A DNA stretch of 64,000 nt, from contig MU001678.1 in the NCBI GenBank assembly GCA_010093515.1, positions 452,931 to 516,930 of the forward strand, in the 5' to 3' direction. Positions 1 to 11,948 of this stretch are shown here, piece by piece. The DNA comes from Lineolata rhizophorae. Lineage: Eukaryota; Ascomycota; Dothideomycetes; Lineolatales; Lineolataceae. Each line of letters opens with the position of its first letter. Positions within the stretch are counted from its first letter, which is position 1. The notes beneath the pieces are model-generated. The model was not told the DNA's origin. It did not search any database and saw only the letters and a program-made list of their open reading frames with translations. The translations under genes were made by a program, and so were the position numbers.

Positions 1-528
1 AAAGGTACTGTACTGTACAAAGTCGGATCCACGACCTGCGAAGAGAGATCTAGAAAGTATATCAATGCAATTGTGCCGCCTTCGCATGGCCGACAGTGGC
101 AATGAACTGATTGGCTCGCGGCCTAAGGAAGCCCGGAAAGCCAGGCGTGGCGCACGGAGCCTTCCTGTTCCATAGTTAACGACGGGTCGTAGCCGGGACG
201 GCGTCTCCATAGAGTGACGGAGGTGGCTTGGAAACCATTTGTAGAGGAGCACTCCTCGCGGTAGGGGCTCCGCCTCGTTGAGCGTTCGCTTGATAGCGCT
301 CGACTGCGGGAGTGTAAACACGAGCCCTGATCGACGCGGCCAGCGGCGAGGTGCCCATGACAAAGCGGGCCGACATGGAAGGCGGACCCGCCGACAGCCT
401 TGTAAGCGGTCAGCGCGTTTGCCTCCGCAGGACCATCTTCACCCGCGAAAATCAACCCACGGAAGCTGTTCGAACGAGGCCGGCGCTTGTAGCATGAGGA
501 CGCCGGGGCAGCGACGACATCCGGCATC
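1..528. other. Left-edge intergenic sequence
   Basis: No coding region is supported here. Open frames on both strands are arginine- and serine-rich and match no family I know. The last 40 bases could hold an extra N-terminal exon of the transporter, because a TAG at 491-493 lies directly upstream in the transporter frame and could be an acceptor. Otherwise this is the transporter promoter. Confidence 0.5.
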
Positions 529-2834
529 ATGACGAAGAGAAAGCTGCCCGTGCAGCAGCTTTTCATCCTAGGTAGGCCCCGGCCAAGCCATGCATTGTCC
601 CGCCATCCTCGCCGCATATCGACCCTTGGGAGAGCGAAAATCAAGCTGACTCCAGCCCAATCACGCAGCGGTATGCCGCTTCGCCGAGCCGATCGCCCTC
701 ACGTCGCTCTTCCCGTACCTGCCGGAGATGATCGAAAGCTTCAATGTGCCCAAGAACGAAATTGCGAAGTGGGCCGGAGTTACCTCCGCCCTCTTTTCCC
801 TCAGCCAGTGCGCGACTGCCATCGCGTGGGGCAGGGCCTCGGATGCGTTTGGTCGCAAACCTGTAATTCTGCTAGGATTGTTTAATACTATGATCACTGG
901 CCTTATATTTGGTTTCTCAACCTCGCTGCCCATGGCAATTGTAGCGCGAGCGCTGTCCGGGGCAGGAAATGGCAATGTTGGCATAATAAGAACCATGGTG
1001 TATGCTTTGCTATGCATCTTCGTTTTGCGCCGTCGCCGAGAACCAATCACTAAGACCATGTTTGATAGTGCGGAACTTTGCCCCTGGAAAGAATTGCAGC
1101 CTCGAGCATTTAGCATAATGCCATTAGTCTATAATATCGGCAGTGTCTTTGGACCCGTATGTTTCGAATTCTCGACGCCATCCACATATCCGACAACCTG
1201 ACGATTTTCCTAAGACTTTAGGAGGCGCTCTTTCGAATCCGTATAATCAGGACCCGACCGGTCCTAAGGGGAAGAGATTGCTTGAGCGGTTTCCCTATGC
1301 GCTTCCCAATATCGTGAGCGCGTGCATCTTTATATTCGGCATTACAGTCGGCATCCTATACTTAAGAGTTGGTTTCGTCACCTCTAATTTTGCAATAAAT
1401 CCTGACAAGAGGTGTAGGAAACACTAGAATCCCGAAAGCACCGACTAGATTATGGCGTCATGGTCGGGGAGAAGATCTCTAGTGTCACTGATCGGCATAT
1501 ATCCAACATAATACATGCCATTCGGGGCACCCCATCCTCGGAGAGACAACCACTTCTTAAGACGAACGGGACTCATGCGGCTCAACACAACGGCATTGAC
1601 GAAGAAACTCCAAAAAAAGGACATCACCATCACCATAAATACCCGCCAAAGTTTAGTGAAGTTTTGACAAAACAGTCTTGCATCAATTTGGTGGTCTATA
1701 CTATTCTTGCCATGCATTCAATTGGATACGACCAATTGATCCCTGTTGGTAGCGCCTGGACAACCTATTACTAGACAGAGCTGACAGTTCCAGGTCTTCA
1801 TGCATCACCCAGCGCAAGATCAGTCTGATCCCTCTGTAACCCTCCCCTTTAAGTTCGCCGGCGGCTTTGGCATCGGCCCTCGCCGCATCGGACTCATGTT
1901 CACCTTATACGGCGTAGCCACCATGCTCCTCCAGATCTTTGTTTTCCCACCCGTAGCACGCATCTTCGGCGTGCTCCGCTGTTTGCACGCATGCTTCATC
2001 ACGTTTCCGATTGTCTTCATAGCGACGCCCTTCACGGCGCTTATCCCGAGCGCGACGGGCAAGCAGATCGCCCTCATGTGCATCATGCTCGTCAAGGGCA
2101 CCTGCTCCACCTTCTCGTTCCCGTGCTCCACCATCCTCCTCACCAACAGCGCGAAGAGCGTCCGCATCCTCGGCACCCTCAACGGCATCGCGACCAGCGT
2201 GTCGGCCATCGGCCGCGCCGCCGGGCCCGCCGTCGGCGGCGCCGCATTCTCCCTCGGCGCCAAGCGCGGCTTCGTCATCGCACCTTTCTGGATCTTCGCC
2301 GCCATCGCCATCCTCGGCCTCGTCCCGGCCTTTTTCCTCGTCGAGGGTGAGGGCTTCGGAGACGATGCTGACGACGCCCTGGAGCCGGACGCGGACGCGC
2401 CGGGGGATGCCGACGACGATGAGGACGATGAGGAAAGCAGCTTCGGCAGTAGCGGCGAAGATGAGGACGGCTTGGTAGAAGCGCGTCGGAGAGCCTTCGC
2501 CAGCGCGGCCCGCTCGGACGCCGGCAGCGAGTCCGAGTACGGCGAGCCCGCGCCGCTGCTCAGCAGGACGTCTACCGTGTCCAGCGCGGCTGCCGTGAGC
2601 ATGACGGAGAGCGAGGACGAGGCGGGCGGCTCGGCGTCCGGTGCGTTCGGAAGGATGCCGAGCTATCGGAGGGGCAGCGCCGCGGGTGCATCGCCTCATC
2701 ACCATTACCAGCGGATTCGCAGGAGAAGCTCGGCGCCTATAGGGATGGGTAGAGGTTTCAGGCGATTGAGCTCGAACTTGGGGCAGTCGATGAGCGGTTT
2801 GGGTCCGGGTGGGGGCAGTTTCGGAGGGCAGTAA
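529..2834 (+). CDS. MFS transporter, ZIFL/YCR023C-like
   Basis: Predicted 663-residue major facilitator of the plasma or vacuolar membrane. Exons are 529-571, 669-999, 1069-1156, 1215-1376, 1418-1744 and 1794-2834; the sum is in frame, and the fourth intron (41 nt, GTCACC donor) is the least certain. The loop between helices 2 and 3 carries MFS motif A as W68-G-R-A-S-D73-A-F-G76-R-K78, which is the form seen in zinc-induced-facilitator-like carriers. The conserved FPYLPEMI stretch and SGAGNGNVGIIRTM in helix 4 fit fungal YCR023C homologues. The central cytosolic loop contains five histidines in a row (277-281). After the last helix comes a long acidic and serine-rich tail from about residue 500, ending Gly-rich. 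The substrate is not evident; zinc, organic acids or drugs are possible by family. The start could lie one exon further upstream. Confidence 0.88.
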
Positions 2835-3421
2835 ATGAGACTCGGATGCTCTTTCAAGTTAACTATCATCGTATTGATATTTAAATTGGTACTTTTCAGG
2901 GATACGGGCAGGGGCAGTAAGAATCTGGCGTGGGACGTGAAACTTGGACTTTGTAAGTCATTCTCGACTTTGCTAAGTGCGTCCGTCATCACATCATACG
3001 ACACCGCGTTCAATTTTGAAAGAGCAAAACAACTCCAAGAGGCCCCAAAAAAGAGGGGCGCTTATTTGCAAATTGGGGAACAATGAGAGGCCAGTCGGCA
3101 CCCGCGCGCAAAGTTCGGGTGCCTCAGAGTCGGAACCGTATGTTGCCCTAGAAGCTTCGAAATACACGTATCTCGAAGGATGGGATCCTTGTTCTAAGGC
3201 GAGACCATAATTGTACTTCAAGCTCGTCTCAGACGAAAGAGCAGTTGCAGGCAGAACTTGTACATTCGTTTATCATACATTACCTTTTGAACACGATGAC
3301 AGACAGCCCCCTCTGCGCCCTGAACTCGAAGAAAACACAACGTAACATGGTCCCGCCAAAAGGGTCATTAAGCCACAATACCCCTAATACACAAACCCAC
3401 GAACGCCTCTGTTGATTCCTC
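2835..3421. other. Convergent intergenic region
   Basis: This lies between the 3' ends of the transporter and the first Zn2Cys6 factor. It should hold both 3' untranslated regions and polyadenylation sites. No gene or repeat was seen. Confidence 0.6.
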
Positions 3422-6406
3422 CTACCCCTGTCCCGGCCAGCCTGCCCCAATATCTAAGCCAACCAAAAATCTACTATCAAGAGGAGCGTTCGACCATAGT
3501 TCAGGCATATACTCAGCACCGAACCCCATGTCGAAGTTCTGAAAACCCATATTTGGATCGAAGAGTGCCTCATTTGCGAGAGGATCTTGGTTCATATACC
3601 ACTGCGCCGTATCGGCAGGCCCAGCGCTGACTGCCGTGTTCCCGTTGCTGCCCATAGCCACTTCGCTCAAGAGATGGAGGGGTGTCTGCGCAGTGCCACG
3701 GTAGCTTGGTTGGCTTTGCATCTGCTGGCCCATATTTGCGCCGTTCGTCGCCGAATTGTTACCGCTGTTGTCGTTATTGCCGTTATTGCCGCTATTGCCG
3801 CTATTTCTCGGAGAGGGCGGTCGGAATGCGCACGGGAGAGATTCACCCTCCGGAGGACCGCGGCTAGGATCTTTCATCCGAGCAAAAATGCCCTTTAGAT
3901 GCTTGATCACAAAATGGAACTTAGCATGCGGAGCCATGACATCCACATCCACGATGCTCTGAAATATCCGGTCTAGCGATTGAAAGTAGTCTTCAAGATG
4001 TAGCTCCTGGGCTTTGACAAGGTTCCCTAGATCGCCTGGTCTGTTCACCGACACCCAGAATTTCATCAAGCAAACAAGCGCGAAAATGCAGCGAACAGCT
4101 GGGAACAATTAGCAAAATGAAGCTCCGCGGAAAGGAAGTTTTCGACACACCAAACAGTGCGGGCATCACCAAGATCGTGTCGATGTCTGCGTCGCTGTAG
4201 ATATCGAGGATACCACGGCAAGCGGATATGCACTTCCCCACGGCGTCTAGATGCGATGGACCTAGCACGTGGGAACCAGCGCCCTTTTCGAATGTTTCGT
4301 AAGTGAAAGGTGCTTTGAAGTCCCCAATGTTATGATTCGAATGCATGGCAATCTCATGGATGTAAAGACAAGTTATATTCTCGCCCAGTTTCATAACGTC
4401 TGCAAGAAGTTAGCACCCCGCAGCCCATAAGATATCATAATCGATGCGCTTACGATCGTAAGGAATAGAAGCCGACATTTCTTGCAGACTATGGAGCTTT
4501 TTCTCGAACTCTTGTATCGTACGTGTTACTTGTTGATCCGTGAACGTAATGTTGGCCTCGGATTTGACCATCGAGAAAGCAATTGCGATTTCCTCCCAGA
4601 GGTGAGCAAGTCTCACTTGGTGGCATATCTTCTTATCTGAAGGCAATGCTTGCTCTGACGTATCTAGTACGTGTAAACAGTCTTCAAAGTACTTTTGGTA
4701 ATCTTCCCACCTGAGCCGAAAAGGCCGCCGGAGAATCATAGATATACTGCAAAGATGTAAGTTACGAAGGCCCTGATGAAGGAAAGGCACTCCTAGCAAG
4801 CCTTACCTCGTAGTCATGTAATAGGAAACGAGCCAGACTAGAATGGCATTAGCAGCTAGCCTCAAGTCCAGAAAGCCGATAAGAGCCATACCTCTTCGAG
4901 AATCGATATCTTCGGGGTCTGGGAACCGACGCAGCCAGTTCCCCATTCCACCCCGTCGTCGCCGACCAAAAGGATAATCTCTTCCTAGTCCGAGGTCCAC
5001 TGCAAAATCGGCAGCCATATTTGCCATAAGCCAGAAATTATGCCTCTCAAAATGCTGCGGAGGACGATACCACAGGGTGGAGACTGTGAACGCTTGGATC
5101 ACTTCGAGGGACTTTTCGACGTTCTTGAAGACGCAATCCGCAAAAACGTCTCTAGACAAGTCTCCCAGTTTTTTCTGCACCTCATGCGAGGCCAACCCAT
5201 AGCAAGTCCCATTCAAAATCGAAAGGAACAAGATCGGTTTTGACTCCTTTAGTTGCTTCGCCGTCGTTCCGGGTTGTATTGGTACTGCTGGAAACTGAGG
5301 GCACATTACAGCAACATAGCGCTCGAAAATGCGGTTAGCTGTTGACTGATCAACGATAGAGTCAATCCTTCTTATAAGATCGGAATGGTCTCCAACTCCT
5401 GCGCCACACACGTGACGTGGGCGTGAAGCGGCCTCCGACGGCACGTTGCTCTGCATTCCGGGGTTATGGGAGCCGGAAACCTGAACTGTTAGCACATGTT
5501 CCTCAAAGCGAAGATGAGAGGCAGTCTTACCGTTTCGTCACCGCCAACACGTCTCTTTTTGGTGGCTGGTACTGTCTGGGTAGTGCTTGCATAGGACTGG
5601 GTGGTTGGACTGGTCTGCAAGCTACTTCCCAAGGAATCTCTCTTGAACGCGAATCCCGAGGAAGGTGCTTGAGGTGTACGTGAATCGGAAGCGCCTGCTG
5701 AACTGCCGGGAGAAAACCAGCCACCTGTTCCAGACTGTTGATAGACAAGAGGCTGGGTAGGTTTGGCCGTGTTCGGCTGTCCGTAGGAGCTTGGCGTTGG
5801 CCCGCTTGGGACCTGAGCACGAGTAAGGCTCTCGACCCGCTCCCTCATTTCATTCAGATCACGCTCGAGATTGGCGACTCTCGTATCTGCCTTTCTCTGA
5901 CGCTTCCTCGCCGCGGGCGGAGTGACACACTGGCGACCATGCTTTGCACATCGCCGACATGCACCATCGGGATTGCTTGGATCCCGTTCGCATCCGACTT
6001 TGTTCTTGCGGCACCACGCGCATGCTCGCTACTCTTATCAGTCTTCGTCCAGAGGCTGCGACTCTCGCCGGGCCCTACTTCAACTTACTTTTCGCGGGGC
6101 GTCGTTCGGTAAGCCGGAGGTATCCCTAGGAGAAAGAGATGGCGTAAGTAAAATACGGTGCAGCATTGGCATCTTTGGGCGCGGTAGGTGCTCAAATCCT
6201 AGGTTGTGGCACAAGCAGCGACTGCAGGTGCCGACAAAGACTCGAACATGACAGACGAAAAGACAAGGCGGAAGAAATCGATGCACGTACCCGGCGGTTT
6301 CATCATCGCTGCCATCCGACATATCGCGCGCATCGGCCGCTTGAACTGGGACGCCAACCAGCCGAGGATCTATGGGATCTAGGGCAGAATAGTCGGCGTC
6401 GGCCAT
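3422..6406 (-). CDS. Zn2Cys6 transcription factor with fungal-specific middle domain
   Basis: Predicted 829-residue nuclear regulator. Eight exons on the minus strand: 6406-6291, 6125-6089, 6028-5531, 5480-4892, 4837-4807, 4746-4454, 4399-4151 and 4098-3422; the sum is in frame. The zinc cluster is C54-x2-C57-x6-C64-x10-C75-x2-C78-x6-C85, split from the short N-terminus by two introns. A basic linker and a short coiled coil (about residues 90-115) follow, consistent with a dimerising DNA-binding protein. A Ser/Thr/Gln-rich linker precedes the fungal_trans-type helical region (about 220-680), with the typical 'FERHNFWLMANMAADFAVDLGLGRD' region at 5050-4975 coding for its core. The C-terminus is Asn/Gly-rich, with a repetitive NNGN tract. 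The target pathway cannot be read from the sequence, and no metabolic cluster adjoins it. Confidence 0.9.
3762..3812 (-). repeat. Coding Asn-Gly microsatellite
   Basis: About five degenerate 9-nt units of the type TTGCCGTTA/TTGCCGCTA lie inside the last exon of the Zn2Cys6 factor. They encode an Asn/Ser/Gly tract in the disordered C-terminus. Length variation between strains is likely. Confidence 0.75.
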
Positions 6407-7328
6407 GGCTCCGGGCGTAGGTGGACCGGCAGGTCGGCGCTACAACTGTGCGATAAGCCGTAGATCGGAGGTTTGCTGCCGCAATAAGCGCAGTGACAAA
6501 TCGGGCATGCCCTAGAGATTGCGGAATATGTAGCAGAGTCTCTCAGTCCTCGCTGCAGGTAGCAAAACAAGGGCCGTCGAGCGCATCGACTGCGAAATTC
6601 CATCGGGCCTTCGGGAGTACACGCCACCGGCCGTTCCGAAAGGCCGACGGGTCACGGGACCTGGAGGGGAATATCCATCGAGCCGATCTATCCGTGACGC
6701 TTACTAATGGAGTCATTCGTCGTGGTGAAACCGCGGCAGGAAACTGTCGCTTCCTCTTGCGGTGTTCGCTTGGCAATTCGACCTATGGTGAAAACGCGAC
6801 TAAAGGGTTGCCAGTGCCGCCAAAACTTGTACCCTTTTCAGTACTACTTAGATATAAAGAGTAATTCCCGATCGCTCACATCGCTCGGATGCGTTCTCTG
6901 ATGGATTGAAAATCCGTCTGTTCGGAGTATGGACTGTGCGATCTCTCTCAATGCATTCCTTGACCTGGAAGAAGCAGACAGCTACCGATGTAATCTCCAC
7001 TCACGTTCTAAGCCGAAATATGCTACAAGAATACTATCTAGATGTATGCTTCAAATACTTCTGTAGCATAGCACAAGTTTGATTGGCCTCATTATTCAAC
7101 TGCATCATAGTATGTCGCTTGGCGAATTAGAAAGCAACCGCACTAACAAGGACCACGTTCGAGTTCTCGCATCATCCATTGTCTGGGTGGTTGGCCAGCT
7201 TCTTGATTCTCTCTCAGCTTTGTGCCAGGAAACAGTCTTAGCCTATTCAAACCCGCGGCGCTGAGGTCGCTGCACGGGGCCGCCGCATTTCACGCGACAC
7301 AAAGCAATGTGGTCTCCCAATCACAACC
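6407..7328. other. Intergenic region upstream of the first Zn2Cys6 factor
   Basis: It holds the promoter and 5' leader of the minus-strand factor and the 3' end of the sulfur-carrier gene. The short open frames found here resemble no protein family. No tRNA or repeat was seen. Confidence 0.55.
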
Positions 7329-7616
7329 TCACCCAGAACTGACGGGCGGTATTATAGCGACTTCGTCTCCGGCCCTGATCACAAGGTTCTTCCCGGTTTT
7401 GTCATCTTCATCAAGGTCGACATATTGCAGATTGACAGTAATGGCGCAGCTTTCGAGAATATTGCTCTTCAACCCGGGATAACGTCTTTCAAGAGCTTCT
7501 GATAAATCAGAAAGCTTCATTGGAGCTTCTAGTTTGTCGGAGACCTTGCCGGTGAAGGTTGCGGCAGACGCAAAATACAATAGCGTGAACGTGCCGGATG
7601 CGGCTGGATCGGCCAT
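7329..7616 (-). CDS. cnxG: Molybdopterin synthase sulfur-carrier subunit (MoaD/MOCS2A/CnxG type)
   Basis: Predicted 95-residue, single-exon, ubiquitin-like protein. The first ATG in frame (7616) gives a start of MADPAASGTFTLLYFASAA, matching the first beta strand of MoaD/MOCS2A. The C-terminal AGDEVAIIPPV motif is diagnostic. In this family the C-terminal glycine is adenylated and thiocarboxylated and donates sulfur to precursor Z within molybdopterin synthase, in the cytosol; the product supports nitrate reductase and other molybdoenzymes. The last residues are Ser-Ser-Gly rather than the Gly-Gly of bacterial and human proteins. The essential last glycine is kept and TGA follows directly. 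The large subunit is not in the window. It is divergently oriented from the RNase II gene. Confidence 0.88.
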   Translation of the reverse strand: MADPAASGTFTLLYFASAATFTGKVSDKLEAPMKLSDLSEALERRYPGLKSNILESCAITVNLQYVDLDEDDKTGKNLVIRAGDEVAIIPPVSSG

Positions 7617-8072
7617 AGCGACGTGTAATACCTGGCTTGGAAGATGAAAGTTAGATACCACATCCCAAGAAAGACAGACTATTAATCAGACAAACGATGG
7701 TAGAACATGAAATCAGTGAAGAGGTTGTATCCGCAACAGCAATCGCTTCGGATAATACATGCTTGATAATTTGAGGTACATCATTTGCACTAGTATTGAG
7801 TATTGGAGTTGAATGAATCGTTTGTAAAGCTTACCTAGTTAAAGACTGCAAAAGTAAAGGACTGATGATAGAATGGCATGGCGTTGAAGCGCGCGCGAGA
7901 GGAGAAAATAATTGCGAGTCTAGGTACGGGACATTGATTTATCCGTGGATCTTGCCAAGAGTCAGGGAGTGCTGCGTCCGGTTGTTCTGCATACGAAGAA
8001 CATGTCACGTCCTCCGCGAAGCTCATCAGTTTATTCGTCGCCTCGCGGAGAGATATTTGCGGTCGTCCACTA
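7617..8072. promoter_or_regulatory. Divergent promoter region, sulfur carrier / RNase II
   Basis: This 456-bp spacer separates two outward-facing start codons, so it must hold both promoters. I could not assign individual elements with confidence. No further gene was seen. Confidence 0.5.
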
Positions 8073-11000
8073 ATGCATCATAGTCGATGTACCTCTAATA
8101 GGCTGCCGACCATTCTCAATGGCAACGTCCACGCCTGCCCGCAGCTATCGCGCCCATCCTTCCGGCGATGGCGAGATTTACCGCTAAATTTATCGCGAGC
8201 AGCGCCATTCCACAGGCACACGAGGGTCTGCCTCTCGACAAAAGAAAGTGTCAACGCGAACTTGGCTAACCCAAATCAGGCATCACAGAAAATTGTCACC
8301 GGCGGAGAACAAATCTCCACCTCGACCTCGTCGATTTCCCCCCCGCAGGAATCTGCAGAATGGCATCCATCCCTCGCCCAGCTGCCGACTCGGGAGCGAT
8401 TACGATTGTGGCAAGAAAAATTCGGTGCCTCGAATCCCAACAATACGATTTCAATTGCTCCGAACAGACCCATGGCAGATCTTATCTTGCAAGGGACGAC
8501 GGAATACATACCTGATAATGCCGTCGGGGAGCAATTTAACGAATCAGACTTTACAGGCGCCGAAGGACCGGCGGACTTTAGGTCGTACGAACCCGGCGAC
8601 CTAATTGAGCTGTAATCGCATTCCTCGCCCCGAGACAGGCATCTTGCTAATATTAACCGTAGTAATATCTCTAATAATGGTAAACCCCTACTGGCGGTTT
8701 TTACACAGCGGATCGGTTCTTCGTTTCAGTGGTATGCAATGTCTGGCAAATGGTTCCACTTGCTCAACACTCCAACGACGTTTACGGTGCGTCGATTTGC
8801 AAGTCATGATGATATTGCTTCGATCATACCGTATCTTCCAAAAATGAGTACCCACAGTCTTCTTGAGAGTACCCAGTTTGTCGATATCAGTGTGCCTCAA
8901 GAAATTTCGGCACCCTTGCTCGATCAGATGCAAGACTTCTGGGACCAGGCAAATGAGGTCTACCGTCATAACAGTCCCCGACTTGACAATGCGCATGATC
9001 TTCTGGCAGACGACACCGAACCACAATTCAGGACACTAGAAGCGATTTCAAAGCGTCTCCTCCAGAAATCAGACCTCACTGATCCCGAATTATACGCTGT
9101 TCACACATCCGTAACTTCTTCCCATGGCATCTTTTTGATGAAGACAAAGGCTGCGTCGGCGCAGCTCTACAAGATTCTTCCCATGGCCGACATTGCCCGG
9201 ATCAACAGAGTGAGGAAGTGGTGGCGCGACTACCAAGAGACTAAAGCAATTCTTGCTTCCGATCTGTCTCGTAGTCGCTTTGGGCCATACGAAGCCGGCT
9301 CGAAAGTGATGCGCGGTTTTATCAAAAAAGCTCAGCAAATGATCGAACGGAGCCGTTGTACGCGGAAGGTTAGGGATGCTTATAATGTAGGCTCTAGCCA
9401 GAGGCAATTTCCAATCACGCCGTCGCAAGATGCAATGAGAGTCGACTTTACCATGGATTTAACCGATGAAGAGCGCGAGATCGCCAGATTTATCCAGGAA
9501 TGGGCTGAGTCCGTGGAGACAAAGGCGCTTTCGGGGCTCGCGCTTTCTATAATCTCTGCGACGGGAATGTACAAGTGCGAAGTAGTTGGTCGAGATGAAG
9601 GGTATGCCTTTCTGCAGGAAACTGGCATTTTGGCTCCAGGCCAGGGTCGAGCACTTTTAGATCAGTTCTTGATGCTGCCGGGACTACACCACGTAAAGAG
9701 GGTGGATGCCGCTGCAGCGAAGCTTGCTATGAACGAACGACGTCCACCTCTCCGTGAAGGCCTCTGGCGATTTGAAGATTCAATGCAGCACTTACGCCAC
9801 GATTGGGGTAACCTAGATGTCTTTTCTATTGACGCAGAGTCTGCAATGGAGATCGATGACGGGATCTCCATCGAGCAGTGCGCCGATAATCCCACTGAAC
9901 ATTGGGTTCACGTACATGTTGCGAACCCCACTGCCAGTCTTGCGCCCGATTCGCTCATTTCTAAAATGGCGGCTCACATGACTGAATCCCTCTACAGTCC
10001 AGAACGCACTTTTCCAATGCTACCACGCTGGGTTTCAAATTTGTTCAGCCTCGCACCAAACAAGCCATGCATTACGTTTAGCGGGAGACTCAGTGCTTCC
10101 GGAGAGCTTCAAGCTGTTAAGATACGTCATGGTGTCGTACGAAATGTCATTACGGTCACTCCCCGAGATGTCGACATGATCCTCAATTCCGAAAATTCGA
10201 CGATAGAGGGGTGGACTCTGAGAGTCGGTGGCGATCCTCCCCCAAAGCAAGAACGGTCGCCCACCCAGCTCACCGATTCTCAAAAGGAAAGTTTGCGCGA
10301 GCTCTATTCGATTTCCCGACGGGTAGAAGATCGACGTCACAGATTAGGCGGGGCGAATATGGGAATGGTTAGACCAAACATCTCAGTATGGTCACATTTC
10401 TCGGAACCAGGGATGTCAACAATACTACCAAATTACAAGAATCCTGCCCTGCTTCTTGGCGATCCCATAATCAACATAGCGACCGAAACATCAACAACGG
10501 CCTTAGCAGTGGTCAGAGAAATGATGTTCGTCGCCGGCGAAGTGGCGGCGAGGTGGTGCGCAGACCGAAGTATACCGATTTTGTATCGTGGTTCTCAACG
10601 AAGTACGCTCTACGCTCCACCAGAACAATTTTTCGAGACGAAAGTTCGACCTTACCGAGATAGGTCTATGGACCTTCCCTTAAAAGTTGCGATCGACTAT
10701 GGGAAATCACTCGGTTCGGTTTTCGTGACAACTCACCTCACCAGACACCGTCAATTAGGGCTATTGGGTTATGCGAAAATCACATCTCCACTTCGACGGT
10801 ATGGAGACATGGTTTGTCATTGGCAGATTGAGGCCGCATTGCGAGAAGAGGCTCGCAGAGGCGGTGATTTCGTCGCATCAAACGACCAAAGCTATCTGCC
10901 ATTCTCTGAAACCAGGCTCACAAGCATTATCAGCCGGCTCGAAGTGCGTGAGAAGCATATATTGGCTCTACAGGATGTTACCACCCATCACTGGATATGC

Positions 11001-11270
11001 CAGGCAGTCAACAGGGCGTTGCTTGGCGAGGCTCCGCTGGATCCGGTTCAAAAGGTCAAAGTAGCTTATGTCAACCCCCTCACCCAACAATGTCTTATTT
11101 GGGTTCTTGACTGGATGGTGAAGGCTCGGATGATCGTACCAGAAGGGTTTGGCCTCCCGAATATCGAAATAGGAGACGTCTGGGAAGCACGACTTTCCAG
11201 TGTGAGCACCAGTTTAGGGACTTTATATTTTGAGCCTTTGAACCTCGTCGAACGGGAGACAACACTGTAA
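8073..11270 (+). CDS. Mitochondrial-type RNase II/RNB exoribonuclease (DSS1/CYT-4 family)
   Basis: Predicted 1048-residue 3'-5' exoribonuclease with exons 8073-8611 and 8663-11270. The 51-nt intron has a GTAATC donor, a GCTAAT branch region and a GTAG acceptor; it restores a continuous N-terminal stretch running GDLIELNISNNGKPLLAVF. The Arg-rich, acid-poor N-terminus looks like a mitochondrial presequence. The RNB catalytic centre is SID570-AESAME576-ID578-D579, and TSPLRRYGD lies near residues 887-895, the usual RNB arginine/aspartate motif. A C-terminal S1/OB-like region follows. In yeast (Dss1) and Neurospora (CYT-4) the relatives act in mitochondrial RNA decay and processing, with the Suv3 helicase in yeast. 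One usual active-site Asp position holds Glu576, which may be normal in this subfamily. The family call is firm; mitochondrial location is inferred. Confidence 0.92.
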
Positions 11271-11931
11271 GAGCGGAATGTTTCCAGTGCACATTTTATT
11301 CCGGACTCGAGGGCTTGTTAGGTTAACGATGATTCCAGGCCTATGAGGAACTAATCTAGAAGGATCTGTAAACGTAGCTAGTGAGCAGCACATCTCTGTA
11401 CATTAATTGTAGATATACAAACCATGCTTGAGATTAAATTGTTTACCCGCAAGGCGGGTACGACTCTTCAGCTTGGGGCTGTTCCTCTGTAGTTTCCAAC
11501 CTGGACAGGGGGCATCCAAAAGCGCAGCCAGCCATCACTTTTGTCACGCCTCACTTTGCACCTAGAACGGACTCCAGCCGTACCATTACAAAGCTCGCCT
11601 CGACGTGGCGATAGCCTCCATGCATCGAGCTCCTATTGCGGGTCATGACGCCGATGCTAGATCGCGTCCAAGCACCCTGCAGCTCTCCCGAGACAATGGT
11701 TCGCAAATGACTTGCAGCGCGCGCGCTGAAATTTCCAGGTGTGCCAACAACACATTGGCAACTGGAAGCGGCGAGCTCAAGGCTGATTGGGCGGCGTAGG
11801 GGGGCTTACCCCGGCGTGGCGCAGAATTAGGACGGGAGAAAAAAAAAGAAAAAATAGAAAAAGAAAAGTATAGCTGCAGCCAAAAGTTTCGAGCACGTCG
11901 CCCGTGGTGGGTGGATGCCTGCTTCCTAAGC

Positions 11932-11948
11932 CGGGGGGGTGGGGGGGA
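11932..11948 (+). repeat. G-run pair
   Basis: Two runs of seven guanines are separated by a single T. This could form a quadruplex on the plus strand, or reflect simple drift in the long leader. No function is shown by the sequence. Confidence 0.6.

Noticed and set aside
1820-2705. Two long minus-strand frames over the transporter
   Set aside because: They are shadows of the GC-rich third exon region, of Ser/Ala/Arg-biased composition.
8600-8740. Apparent frameshift in the RNase II gene after GDLIEL
   Set aside because: A canonical 51-nt intron at 8612-8662 with a branch site joins the two parts in frame and restores the conserved residues.
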